Shown here: piece after piece, positions 7,493 to 14,820 of the stretch
How positions within the stretch are numbered: the first letter of the stretch is position 1
Layout: the number at the start of each line of letters is the position of its first letter
Source: Pararheinheimera marina
GTDB taxonomy: Bacteria; Pseudomonadota; Gammaproteobacteria; Enterobacterales; Alteromonadaceae
Length of the DNA stretch: 64,000 nt
NCBI RefSeq assembly: GCF_042654345.1
Contig: NZ_JBHSGB010000006.1
Location: 62,001-126,000 of the forward strand
Reading direction: 5' to 3'
Program-made: the position numbers and the translations under genes
The notes under the pieces: model-generated
What the model was told of the DNA's origin: nothing
What the model saw: the letters and a program-made list of their open reading frames with translations, nothing else
The model's database searches: none

Positions 7493-8095
7493 ATGGATCA
7501 GAACTACAAACAACAACGCCACAAAGAGCGTCAGCAACAACTTAAAGCTGAGGTGGATAAAAAAATCAGCGCCGCCACCCAAGACAAAGCGCTGATGCTG
7601 GTATTAACCGGCGATGGCAAAGGCAAATCCACCGCAGGATTCGGCACTGTCGCCCGGGCTGTAGGCCACGGCCTGAACGCCGCCGTGGTGCAATTTATCA
7701 AAGGCAGCTGGGACTGCGGTGAACGCAACCTGCTGCAGCAGCATGGCGTGGAGTTTGCCGTGATGGCCACCGGCTTTACCTGGGAAACGCAAAACCGCGA
7801 CGCTGACATTGCTGCCGCCGAGCAGGTTTGGGCCCAAGCGGAAGCCTTCTTAAAAAACGACCAACTGCAACTGGTGCTGCTGGACGAGCTGACGTACATG
7901 CTGAGTTACCACTATCTGGATCTCGACCGGGTGATCCAGGCGATAGAACAACGCCCAGCCACTCAGCATCTGGTGATCACCGGTCGCAACTGCCACCGGC
8001 GTTTAATTGAGATGGCCGATACCGTCAGTGAAATTCAGAATATCAAACACGCCTTTGATGCCGGCATTCAGGTGCAAAAAGGAGTGGACTGGTGA
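7493..8095 (+). CDS. btuR: Corrinoid adenosyltransferase BtuR/CobO (CobA type)
   Basis: 200 residues. It transfers the adenosyl group of ATP to reduced corrinoids, giving adenosylcobinamide or adenosylcobalamin. Seen: a basic, glutamine-rich N-terminus (KQQRHKERQQQLKAE), P-loop LTGDGKGKST, the GHGLNAAVVQFIKGSWDCGE segment (quoted at the 20-residue limit), and LDELTYMLSYHYLD. Called cobA in Salmonella, btuR in E. coli and cobO in aerobic producers. The start overlaps nothing, but its end overlaps btuF as GTGA. Confidence 0.93.
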   Translation: MDQNYKQQRHKERQQQLKAEVDKKISAATQDKALMLVLTGDGKGKSTAGFGTVARAVGHGLNAAVVQFIKGSWDCGERNLLQQHGVEFAVMATGFTWETQNRDADIAAAEQVWAQAEAFLKNDQLQLVLLDELTYMLSYHYLDLDRVIQAIEQRPATQHLVITGRNCHRRLIEMADTVSEIQNIKHAFDAGIQVQKGVDW

Positions 8096-8919
8096 GAACC
8101 TTCATTTGCCTGGCCGCCTTGCTGGCCTTTCAGGTGCAGGCACAAGCGCAGCGCATTGTGGCGCTGTCACCGCATTTGGTCGAGCAGCTGTATAGCATTG
8201 GTGCTGGCGACAGTCTGGTCGCCGCCACTGAACATGCTGATTACCCGGCTGCGGCGAAACAGTTGCCACGGGTTGGCAACTATATGCAGCTCAATGTTGA
8301 GCAAATTCTGCTGCTCAAACCAGATCTGGTGTTGGCCTGGACGGATGGTAATCCTGCCGCCGATATCAGCCGTTTGCGGGCACTCGGGCTGAATTTGGTG
8401 GAATCTAACCCGCGCCAGCTTGACGATATCGCCAAAGAGCTGCGCCTGTTGGGTCAACTCACCGGCCACACAGAGCAGGCCGGGCAACAAGCCGATGCCT
8501 TTGAACAGCAACTGGCCACACTCAGAGCCCGCTATCAGCAGCAAAGCAAAGTCCGGGTCTTCTATGAGTTATGGGCCGACCCGCTGTCGACTGTGGCCAA
8601 CCAGGCCTGGCCGCAACAGCAACTGGCACTTTGTGGCGCCGAAAACCCCTTTGCTAACGCCACAGGTGACTACCCCACAGTGGGGCTGGAGCAGGTACTG
8701 GTCAGCCAGCCGCAATTGATTATTCAGCCCAATTCCGCTGAGGAGAAGCGCTCGTTATTTGACTGGTCACGCTGGAAAGAGCTGCCCGCTGTGAAATACC
8801 AGCAGTTCAGCACACCCAATTCGGACCTACTGCACCGCACCACCACCCGTATGCTCAGTGGCACAGAGCAGCTTTGTCAGGATATTGATAAAGCCCGCAA
8901 GTTTTACCAGACCCATTAG
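8092..8919 (+). CDS. btuF: Periplasmic vitamin B12-binding protein BtuF
   Basis: 275 residues. GTG at 8092 overlaps the btuR stop (GTGA), and AAAAGGAG lies upstream. A short cleavable signal (FICLAALLAFQVQAQA) is followed by RIVALSPHLVEQLYSIGAGD, the usual start of the mature cobalamin-binding domain, and later LKPDLVLAW. It carries corrinoids from BtuB to the BtuCD transporter. Placing it last, away from btuC and btuD, is unusual compared with E. coli but keeps all inner-membrane uptake genes behind one riboswitch. About 300 nt of non-coding repeats follow. Confidence 0.92.
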   Translation: MRTFICLAALLAFQVQAQAQRIVALSPHLVEQLYSIGAGDSLVAATEHADYPAAAKQLPRVGNYMQLNVEQILLLKPDLVLAWTDGNPAADISRLRALGLNLVESNPRQLDDIAKELRLLGQLTGHTEQAGQQADAFEQQLATLRARYQQQSKVRVFYELWADPLSTVANQAWPQQQLALCGAENPFANATGDYPTVGLEQVLVSQPQLIIQPNSAEEKRSLFDWSRWKELPAVKYQQFSTPNSDLLHRTTTRMLSGTEQLCQDIDKARKFYQTH

Positions 8920-8934
8920 GCCACGTCCTTTAAG

Positions 8935-9120
8935 GTTGGCCTTGCGGTCAACCAAAGCTCCCGGCTTTTTTAGCGCCACCTTCCCTGGCGGCGCCCCTTG
9001 GGGTTGCGCTTCGCGCAATGAAAAATTGCTCCCGGCAATTTTTTGTGAAGATCCGTCCTTGGTCTTCCCCCTGCGGGCCGTTGCTTCGCAACGTCAAAAA
9101 TTGCTCCCGGCAATTTTTTG
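8935..9120. repeat. Array of three terminator-like hairpins in degenerate ~71-75-bp units
   Basis: Each unit has a short GC-rich hairpin and then an A-stem-loop with loop TCCCG and a T-run. The three A/T stems are AAAGC-TCCCG-GCTTT (8954-8968), AAAAATTGC-TCCCG-GCAATTTTT (9021-9043) and an exact second copy (9096-9118). The preceding hairpins are GGTTG/CAACC, TTGCGC-TTC-GCGCAA (9004-9018) and CGTTGC-TTC-GCAACG (9079-9093). They follow the B12 operon and probably terminate it, but three in series is more than one terminator needs. The non-coding stretch 8920-9219 holds nothing else apart from the promoter at 9132. Confidence 0.75.
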
Positions 9121-9131
9121 CCACCCCGGGT

Positions 9132-9158
9132 TAAAGTTTTGCCGGTGATGGCCGAAAC
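9132..9158 (+). promoter_or_regulatory. Sigma-28 (FliA) promoter of the DUF5610 gene
   Basis: TAAAGTTT (9132-9139, 8/8 to the FliA -35), exactly 11 nt, then GCCGAAAC (9151-9158, 6/8 to GCCGATAA). The start of transcription would fall about 55 nt before the ATG at 9220. This is a close match in both boxes and in spacing. Confidence 0.75.
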
Positions 9159-9219
9159 AAGGATACAACCCAGGCGTGGTCTGGCTATACTGACCACAGT
9201 CACAGCACAGGAGAGCTTT

Positions 9220-9843
9220 ATGTCGTCCATCAATAGCCTGAGCAACAGCAACGCTCAGTCCGCTAACAGCAGCAATGCCACTGAAGAAAGCAAAGACAAA
9301 AAGCTCACTGGCTTCGAGCAGTCCCGGCTCAACAAACAACAGCTCAACGCCTCCATTATGGAAAGCCAGCTCAATCTGACCACGGGCGACGAGAGCAACT
9401 CCTTAAAGCTGCTGTACAAAACCGCTTTAGAAGGCATTAACAAAGAGCTGGAAGAAGAATTTGGCCCCAATGCGGCGCAAAAGATTAAACAAAGTGAGGT
9501 CGACACCTCACCAGAAGCCACCGCAGACCGCATCGTCAGCTTTGCAACGGCGTTTTATCAGAAATACAAAGAACAAACTCCGGACATGACAGAAGAAGAG
9601 CGGCTGGATAAATTTTTATCCATCGTCGGTGGCGGCGTCGACACAGGCTTTAAAGATGCCCGCGACATTCTGGATGGCCTTGGCGTATTAAGCGGTAAAG
9701 TGGCCGATGATATCGATAAAACCTACAGCCTGATCCAGGACGGTTTTGCCCGCTTCCGCGAATCTATTCTGAATCCCAACAAGGACGACGAACTGGCAAC
9801 TGAAGTTGCCGCGAACACCAAAGACGAACTGACTAAAAGTTAA
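9220..9843 (+). CDS. DUF5610 domain protein, probable flagellar-regulon member
   Basis: 207 residues from ATG 9220, preceded by AGGAGA at the right distance. A longer frame from 9118 would translate the upstream hairpin and is rejected. The N-terminal ~40 residues are low-complexity and rich in Ser, Asn and Ala, and there is no signal peptide or membrane helix. The rest is helical and acidic (SLKLLYKTALEGINKELEEE, SIVGGGVDTGFKDARDI, IDKTYSLIQDGFARF). This pattern fits the DUF5610 family, whose function I do not know. The FliA-type promoter suggests expression with late flagellar genes, so a role in motility or cell surface is inferred from regulation only. Confidence 0.7.
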   Translation: MSSINSLSNSNAQSANSSNATEESKDKKLTGFEQSRLNKQQLNASIMESQLNLTTGDESNSLKLLYKTALEGINKELEEEFGPNAAQKIKQSEVDTSPEATADRIVSFATAFYQKYKEQTPDMTEEERLDKFLSIVGGGVDTGFKDARDILDGLGVLSGKVADDIDKTYSLIQDGFARFRESILNPNKDDELATEVAANTKDELTKS

Positions 9844-9846
9844 GTA

Positions 9847-10689
9847 CTACCAGTGAAGGAGCCGGTACAGACTGGCCGGCTTATACCCCACTTCACTGCT
9901 CAGCCACAGCTGCCCTGCTGGGTCCACACAGGCTCCCTCCACTTGTGTGTCCACTGGCAGCTGTTGCTGTTTAATCAGCTTGCCTTCGCCATCCAGTAAC
10001 GCCATCCAGACTTCAAATTTCCCTTGGATCATTTGCCAGAACCGCTGCTGGGGTGGCGCATAACCAACCAGCACTAGCTGATCCGTTCCAGGTACAGCAC
10101 TGGCATCCGTCACCAAAAACGGTAGCGTCACTTCATAACGCGGTTGCGGCAAGGATTGCTCTGGTGCCGAGCTGTTGATTGGGTAAAAACGCGCGGTCAG
10201 ACTCTTCCAACTTTTGCTCACCAGCCAGAGTTGTTGCTGCCAGTACACCAGGCTTTCAAAATCTACATCATGCTGGTACGGCAGACTGCTGCTCTCAGGC
10301 ATCCGGATCCGGATGCGTTGTTCCGGTTTTAACTGCCGGTTCAGGCCGTACAGCTGCAGCTCAGAGCGGCTGCCATCGTTGTTGCCAACATCCGCCAGCC
10401 ACAAGACATCCCCTGCCCAAGCCAACGCCTCCCAGTCTCTGTTCGTCAGTTTCAGCGCTTGCTGGCGCTGCAACTGAGCGGAGAAACTGAGCTGAAATAC
10501 TTCGGCTTTATTGCCGGAGTCATTCAGACTCCACAAGCTGCCGTGCTCACAACTAAGAGCTGAACTCTCCCCAAGAGCCACTGGCAAAGGCTGAACATTT
10601 AAAGACGATTCAGCCGCTGGTGTGGGTACGCAGCCCGACATCAGCGCCATCAGGCTGTAGCCGGCAATGGCGGACGTTAAGCGCAACAA
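9847..10689 (-). CDS. Predicted lipoprotein with a beta-propeller-like repeat domain
   Basis: 280 residues. The N-terminus is a lipoprotein signal (SLMALMSGC, cysteine at about residue 19), so the protein is probably anchored to a membrane facing the periplasm. The body repeats short W/L-rich strands with the signature NRDWEALAWAGDVLWLADVGNN and later DVDFESLVYW (quoted separately, each as seen), as in esterase-like or SdiA-regulated-type propellers. The substrate is unknown. The start codon is TTG at 10689, which overlaps the end of the PH-domain gene by 13 nt, so translation is probably coupled. Its 3' end lies 3 nt from the stop of the converging DUF5610 gene. Confidence 0.6.
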   Translation of the reverse strand: MLRLTSAIAGYSLMALMSGCVPTPAAESSLNVQPLPVALGESSALSCEHGSLWSLNDSGNKAEVFQLSFSAQLQRQQALKLTNRDWEALAWAGDVLWLADVGNNDGSRSELQLYGLNRQLKPEQRIRIRMPESSSLPYQHDVDFESLVYWQQQLWLVSKSWKSLTARFYPINSSAPEQSLPQPRYEVTLPFLVTDASAVPGTDQLVLVGYAPPQQRFWQMIQGKFEVWMALLDGEGKLIKQQQLPVDTQVEGACVDPAGQLWLSSEVGYKPASLYRLLHW

Positions 10690-11054
10690 TACTGCACCAG
10701 CGCCTTTTGCACATCGAGAATGGAACTGTCTTTGCTGAAGGTTTTGACAATGGGGGCATCCGAACTGCTCAGCCAGATCTTTAAATCCGATTCCAAATCA
10801 AAGTGGCCTTTGGTTTCAGCGGCAAACCGCACTACAGCGCGGTAAGGCACCGACATAAACTCACGTTTGGAACCTGTCAGTCCCTGCTTGTCGACCAGGA
10901 TCAACCGTCGGTCAGTAAACACGATCAGGTCGCGAACCACTTTATACGCCTGCCGCACTTTTTCATCCGCCAACAGAATTTGTTGTAAATCCTGCTCCAC
11001 TTCTGCCAAATCAGCAGCCCCGGCATTGCCCAATAAAGCGCCTAACAAGCTCAT
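10677..11054 (-). CDS. Small PH-domain protein (bPH_1/YvbH-like)
   Basis: 125 residues from ATG 11054, preceded by GGAGGT; an earlier ATG at 11066 lacks such a site. The segment from about residue 40 to the end (DLIVFTDRRLILVDKQG, EFMSVPYRAVVRFAAET, FDLESDLKIWL) matches the bacterial pleckstrin-homology family that in Bacillus includes YvbH. The start (MSLLGALLGNAGAADLAEV) is also typical of the family. No signal peptide, so probably cytoplasmic. Function unknown; it shares an operon with the lipoprotein gene that overlaps its end. Confidence 0.75.
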   Translation of the reverse strand: MSLLGALLGNAGAADLAEVEQDLQQILLADEKVRQAYKVVRDLIVFTDRRLILVDKQGLTGSKREFMSVPYRAVVRFAAETKGHFDLESDLKIWLSSSDAPIVKTFSKDSSILDVQKALVQYCCA

Positions 11055-11176
11055 ACTCACCTCCATTGAAAACCCAAGCCTAAAGCAGCAAGGCCATGGC
11101 TGGCAAGACAGGCTTCATGCTGTTGATTGAATTCCGGTACACTAAGAACTATGTCCAGTTTGAATTGGGGATCACA

Positions 11177-11695
11177 ATGGAAATTGCAACCTTTGGTGCC
11201 GGCTGTTTTTGGTGCATCGAATCGGCCTTTAATCAGCTCAAGGGCGTATCGGCACTCAGTGGTTATATGGGCGGCCATACTGCAACACCGGATTACCGCT
11301 CTGTTTGCAGTGGCACTACAGGCCATGCTGAAGTCGTTCAGGTTCAATTTGATCCGGCCATTATTCGCTATGACGACTTACTGCAGATTTTTTGGTTTTT
11401 ACATGATCCAACCACGCTCAACCGTCAGGGTAATGATGAGGGCACTCAGTACCGCTCTGTGGTGTTTTACCATACCGATGCGCAGCGCCAGTTGGCTCTA
11501 CAGTCAAAAGACGCAGAACAGCAGAGATTGCCGCAGCCCATTGTCACTGAATTTAGCCCGGCGGCAGTGTTCCACCCGGCTGAAGATTACCACCAGGGCT
11601 ACTACGGGCAAAATCCGCACCAGCCCTATTGCAGCTTTTTGATCGCCCCAAAACTGGCGAAATTCCGCCAGCATTTTGCGGCATTATTGAAATAA
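11177..11695 (+). CDS. msrA: Peptide methionine sulfoxide reductase MsrA
   Basis: 172 residues from ATG 11177, where the family start METATFGAGCFWC-like is seen as MEIATFGAGCFWCIE. GCFWC contains the catalytic cysteine. YMGGHTATPDYRSVCSGTTG and GHAEVVQVQFDP follow, and YHQGYYGQNP lies near the C-terminus. It reduces S-methionine sulfoxide in oxidised proteins and free methionine. A longer in-frame start at 11096 adds residues with no family resemblance. A GGGG site lies 8 nt before the ATG. Confidence 0.95.
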   Translation: MEIATFGAGCFWCIESAFNQLKGVSALSGYMGGHTATPDYRSVCSGTTGHAEVVQVQFDPAIIRYDDLLQIFWFLHDPTTLNRQGNDEGTQYRSVVFYHTDAQRQLALQSKDAEQQRLPQPIVTEFSPAAVFHPAEDYHQGYYGQNPHQPYCSFLIAPKLAKFRQHFAALLK

Positions 11696-11698
11696 ATA

Positions 11699-11760
11699 GC
11701 AGTGGGGTCAGGTCTTGTATTTTGCATTGAAACGCAAAATACAAGACCTGACCCCACTGC
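11699..11760. repeat. REP-like 27-bp perfect palindrome
   Basis: The arms at 11699-11725 and 11734-11760 are exact complements around the 8-nt loop ATTGAAAC; each begins or ends with the motif GTGGGGTCAGGTCTTG. Immediately after, GACCCCACTGC is duplicated (11750-11760 and 11762-11772) and abuts the btuB stop. The GGGGTCAGGTCTTG core resembles repeats mobilised by REP-associated tyrosine transposases in other Gammaproteobacteria; that link is from memory. It could also act as a terminator for msrA and btuB, which converge here. Confidence 0.75.
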
Positions 11761-11772
11761 CGACCCCACTGC

Positions 11773-13563
11773 TTAGAAGCGGCTAATCACCTGCAATGAC
11801 CATTCGGAACCCGGCGCTGCATAACCTGGTACATACTGGTAATCTTTGTTGGTCAGGTTTTCCAGCTTCAGCGCCATTTCCCACTTCTGACTGGCTGTCC
11901 AGCTCAGGCCCGCATCCCACAAGGTAAAACCACCCTGTACCGGTGTGCTGTAGTCGCCTGTGGCAAAATCACTTTGGTAGCGGCTATTCACAAAAGCACG
12001 CCATTGTTGCCACTGGTAAGCCCCTTGCCAGAACAAGGTGTGGCGCGAACGTTTAATCAACCGCTCGTCGGTAATGTCATCTTTGGCATCTGTGTAGCTG
12101 TAGTTCAGTTGCTGGCTGAATGCCTGCCATTGCTGGGCCAGGCTTAATTCGGCACCCTGAATTTTGGCTTTACCTACGTTAGCTGGTAACCAGTTGCCCG
12201 ACTCGTCCGGCGCCCATTGCACCAGGTTATCAACATCCTGCTGGTACAGGCTGCTGTCGAGCTGCCAGCTTTTACCGCTGTAGCGCAGACCTAACTCATG
12301 AGACAAGGCATGCTCTGGTTGCAGCAATGGATTGCCGCTGTACGGGTAATACAGGTCATTAAAAGACGGCGCTTTAAATGCCGTGGCACGACTCAGGCGC
12401 AGTTGCCAGTCGGCGGTTAGCTGATAACCCGCGGCCAGTTGATAGGTATTCTGATGCCCATACTGGCTCTGTTTATCATGGCGAACCGTCCCGTCCAGCA
12501 ACCAGCCGACGTGCTGATAACTTAAACCGGCAAACAGCGCTTTATTGATGCGTGAGTCCACCTCGTAGCTGGTGCCATACACGTCTTCCTGATACCAGTT
12601 CACACCGGCAAGTGCTTTGAGCTCGTTGGTCAGACTCTGACTGTACTGATAATCCAGTTCATCACGACGGGTCTGAAACAGGCTGTCCGGGCTGTCGTTG
12701 CCAAAATTCAAATCGGCATTTTTCTGACGGGACAATTTCAGCTGTTGCTGGCTCTGGCCAGTGCTGTAGTTCCAGCCCAAGCTGGTCAGGTCGGTCTGGA
12801 TATCGGCCTGATCAGTGCCGCCCCAGGTCGGGTCGGCATCGTACTGCAGGTCTTGCTGCAAACGCTGATGGTCCAGACTCCAGTCGCCAACACTGCTTTG
12901 ATAAGCCGCAGCCACTTTGCCAAAACGCTGAACATAACCGTCTTCATCCGGCTGCGTTCCGGGGCGAATATCAAAACCATCGGCCCGGGCAACGCCCAGG
13001 TTCGCACTGAGGCTCAAATCGCCACTGCGCACTGACGTGGCAATATCAGCCTCTCTGTTGCCATAGCGGCCAGCTTTGACGGTCAGCTGGGTCTGTTCAG
13101 CCTTGCGGGTTGTGATGGCAATCACCCCTGAGACGGCATCAGACCCATACAAGGCGGCCTTTGGCCCCTTAATCACTTCTACCTGCTCAATTTGCTGCAA
13201 AGGCAGCTCAGCCAACGAGGCATACCCTAAGGTCGCTGCGCCAATACGGACACCATCAATCAGCACCAGGGTATGACCCGAAGCGCCCCCCCGAATATAG
13301 ACGGAGCTGGCATGGCCTTTGCTGCCGTTACGGCTAATTTGCACTCCAGCGACTTGTGCCAGTAAGGCCGGCAAATCGACCACTTGCGCCTGCTCAATGG
13401 CCTGACGGTCCAGCACTACCACAGAGGAAAGTTGCTGGGCGACAGGGGCGGACTGACGATTGGCATACACCGTCAGATGTTCAAATGGATCCTGACCTGA
13501 ATCGGCCAGAACAGTAAACGAAGACATAGCCACAGCTGTGGCCAACGCGGAATAACGCACCAT
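11773..13563 (-). CDS. btuB: TonB-dependent vitamin B12 outer-membrane receptor BtuB
   Basis: 596 residues. Signal peptide (MVRYSALATAVAMSSFTVLA), TonB box DPFEHLTVYANR, plug domain (VVVLDRQAIEQAQVVDLPAL, SVYIRGGASGHTLVLIDGVR, EVIKGPKAALYGSDAVSGVI), then the 22-strand barrel ending in the aromatic residue needed for outer-membrane insertion (VISRF). It imports cobalamin and cobinamide into the periplasm using TonB-ExbBD. A cobalamin riboswitch lies directly upstream on the same strand, which fixes the substrate. It is the outer-membrane partner of the btuD-btuF operon 3 kb away. Confidence 0.93.
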   Translation of the reverse strand: MVRYSALATAVAMSSFTVLADSGQDPFEHLTVYANRQSAPVAQQLSSVVVLDRQAIEQAQVVDLPALLAQVAGVQISRNGSKGHASSVYIRGGASGHTLVLIDGVRIGAATLGYASLAELPLQQIEQVEVIKGPKAALYGSDAVSGVIAITTRKAEQTQLTVKAGRYGNREADIATSVRSGDLSLSANLGVARADGFDIRPGTQPDEDGYVQRFGKVAAAYQSSVGDWSLDHQRLQQDLQYDADPTWGGTDQADIQTDLTSLGWNYSTGQSQQQLKLSRQKNADLNFGNDSPDSLFQTRRDELDYQYSQSLTNELKALAGVNWYQEDVYGTSYEVDSRINKALFAGLSYQHVGWLLDGTVRHDKQSQYGHQNTYQLAAGYQLTADWQLRLSRATAFKAPSFNDLYYPYSGNPLLQPEHALSHELGLRYSGKSWQLDSSLYQQDVDNLVQWAPDESGNWLPANVGKAKIQGAELSLAQQWQAFSQQLNYSYTDAKDDITDERLIKRSRHTLFWQGAYQWQQWRAFVNSRYQSDFATGDYSTPVQGGFTLWDAGLSWTASQKWEMALKLENLTNKDYQYVPGYAAPGSEWSLQVISRF

Positions 13564-13613
13564 GAAAAGACTCCTGCAGGACGCCCACCGCGCCTGATTT
13601 AGGTTGATAGGTC

Positions 13614-13806
13614 TTTCAGGCCGGTCTCCGGGCTGACCTCAGGCAATCTGCAATCACAGGTCCTTCCCATTGGCTGGATGCCAACAGTGGACACTGCAAT
13701 CAACCGGCAAGAACCGGCTCTGGGGTGTACCGTTGCGGGGGCAGCTCTGGATTTACACCAGATTCCCGTTTCACACCACCACTGTGTTGTGGCAGCGCAC
13801 CTGAAA
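13614..13806 (-). promoter_or_regulatory. Cobalamin riboswitch of btuB
   Basis: On the minus strand, P1 is formed by TTTCAGG (13806-13800 in plus terms CCTGAAA) and CCTGAAA (13620-13614). Between them are the conserved core segments CCCCCGCAACGGT and the B12-box-like CCCGGAGACCGGCC, plus a long peripheral arm absent from the first riboswitch of the window. The distance to the btuB ATG is about 50 nt, with AGGAG just before it, so sequestering the ribosome-binding site is likely. An open frame across this stretch (13599-13835) is an artefact of the RNA structure. Confidence 0.92.
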
Positions 13807-13819
13807 AAAACGCGGCCAC

Positions 13820-13847
13820 AGTGTAGCGGCCGCAATTAAAAAGTCAA
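13820..13847 (-). promoter_or_regulatory. Sigma-70 promoter of btuB
   Basis: On the minus strand TTGACT (13847-13842), a 16-nt spacer, then TACACT (13825-13820), placing the transcript start just before the riboswitch. Confidence 0.65.
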
Positions 13848-13849
13848 TT

Positions 13850-13865
13850 AGAAATCCAGACGTCT
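13850..13865. promoter_or_regulatory. Candidate MetJ operator beside the btuB promoter
   Basis: Two adjacent 8-mers, AGAAATCC (5/8) and AGACGTCT (8/8), to the MetJ consensus AGACGTCT, directly upstream of the btuB -35. MetJ binds tandem met boxes when S-adenosylmethionine is high. One perfect and one weak box make this a candidate only. Confidence 0.4.
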
Positions 13866-13893
13866 AAAAATAATAGCGACTGGTCAGAATGAA

Positions 13894-14376
13894 TTAGTCG
13901 CGGAAGTTCTGATACTGGAATGGCTGGCCTAAATCGCTGGCGCGGATATGGGCAATAGCTTCCTGTAAATCATCACGTTTTTTGCCGCTGACCCGCACTT
14001 CATCGCCCTGAATGGCCGCTTGTACCTTTATTTTGCTGTCTTTCAGCATTTTGACGATTTTCTTCGCCATCTCAGTCTCAATGCCTTGTTTGACACTGAC
14101 CAGCTGGCTGTAGGTCTTGCCGGAATGCACCACTTTCTCTTCGGTAAACGAACGCACGTCCAGGTTACGTTTCACTGCTTTGGCCAGAAACATTTCAAAC
14201 ATTTGTTGCAACTGGTATTCCGATTCCGCCGTCATGCTGACTTGTTTGTCTTTCAGCTCAAAGCTGGCCTGAACGCCTCGGAAGTCGAAACGGGTGGCTA
14301 ATTCACGGTTGGAGTTTTCCACCGCATTTAAAATTTCCTGTTGTTCCACTTTGGATACGATGTCAAAAGACGGCAT
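13894..14376 (-). CDS. yajQ: YajQ-family nucleotide-binding protein
   Basis: 160 residues, full length for the family (E. coli YajQ 163). It starts MPSFDIVSKVEQQEILNAVEN and contains TRFDFRG, KQGIETEMAKKIVKMLKDS and the C-terminal VRVSGKKRDDLQEAIAHIR, all hallmarks of YajQ. Members bind nucleotides or RNA, and some in Xanthomonas and relatives bind cyclic di-GMP. Role here unproven. GAGAAG lies before the ATG. It is divergent from the VanZ-like gene with an 81-nt gap. Confidence 0.93.
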   Translation of the reverse strand: MPSFDIVSKVEQQEILNAVENSNRELATRFDFRGVQASFELKDKQVSMTAESEYQLQQMFEMFLAKAVKRNLDVRSFTEEKVVHSGKTYSQLVSVKQGIETEMAKKIVKMLKDSKIKVQAAIQGDEVRVSGKKRDDLQEAIAHIRASDLGQPFQYQNFRD

Positions 14377-14457
14377 AGGGCTTCTCCTTGTTTTGGCTGG
14401 TGATTATAACGTTAAAACTGATACAATCCGAGCAGGTCTTTTTACAACGAGCTCTGT

Positions 14458-14820
14458 GTGAAACGTCATCTTTATCATGTGATCTGTCTGCTGGGGTTTG
14501 CTGCCGTTACCTATGGCTTTCTGACAGAAATCAAAAACAGTGGTCTGAACCTGAACCAGTACGACAAGCATCTGCACTTTGTCATTTTCTTTGGTCTCTC
14601 GGCATTGCTGCAATGGAGCTATAAACCCAGGTTGTGGCAGGCCGTGTTGTTACTGGCCAGTTATGGTGTCGCCATTGAGTGGCTACAACAAACCTTTACC
14701 CGCGGCCGTAAAGCTGACCTGTGGGATTGGGTCGCCGATCTGGCCGGGGTTGCCACTTTCTACCTGCTGTTTTACATCTGGCGAGTCTGGCGTATTCGCC
14801 GCCACGGTCACCGGCTGTGA
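14458..14820 (+). CDS. VanZ-like small membrane protein
   Basis: 120 residues, GTG start at 14458. Four hydrophobic segments can be seen (LYHVICLLGFAAVTYGF, HFVIFFGLSALLQW, VLLLASYGVAIEWLQ, VADLAGVATFYLLFYIW). The motifs DKHLHFVIFFGLS and EWLQQTFTRGRKADLWDWVAD match the VanZ-like family, whose members outside the vancomycin/teicoplanin cluster have no known job. Its stop overlaps the panE start as GTGA, so it is co-translated with panE. Confidence 0.8.
   Translation: MKRHLYHVICLLGFAAVTYGFLTEIKNSGLNLNQYDKHLHFVIFFGLSALLQWSYKPRLWQAVLLLASYGVAIEWLQQTFTRGRKADLWDWVADLAGVATFYLLFYIWRVWRIRRHGHRL

Noticed and set aside
9118..9219. N-terminal extension of the DUF5610 gene
   Set aside because: It would start inside a terminator-like hairpin and before the FliA promoter; the ATG at 9220 has a good ribosome-binding site.
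13599..13835. 78-codon open frame on the minus strand upstream of btuB
   Set aside because: It coincides with the cobalamin riboswitch and is Cys/Arg-rich without any family resemblance.
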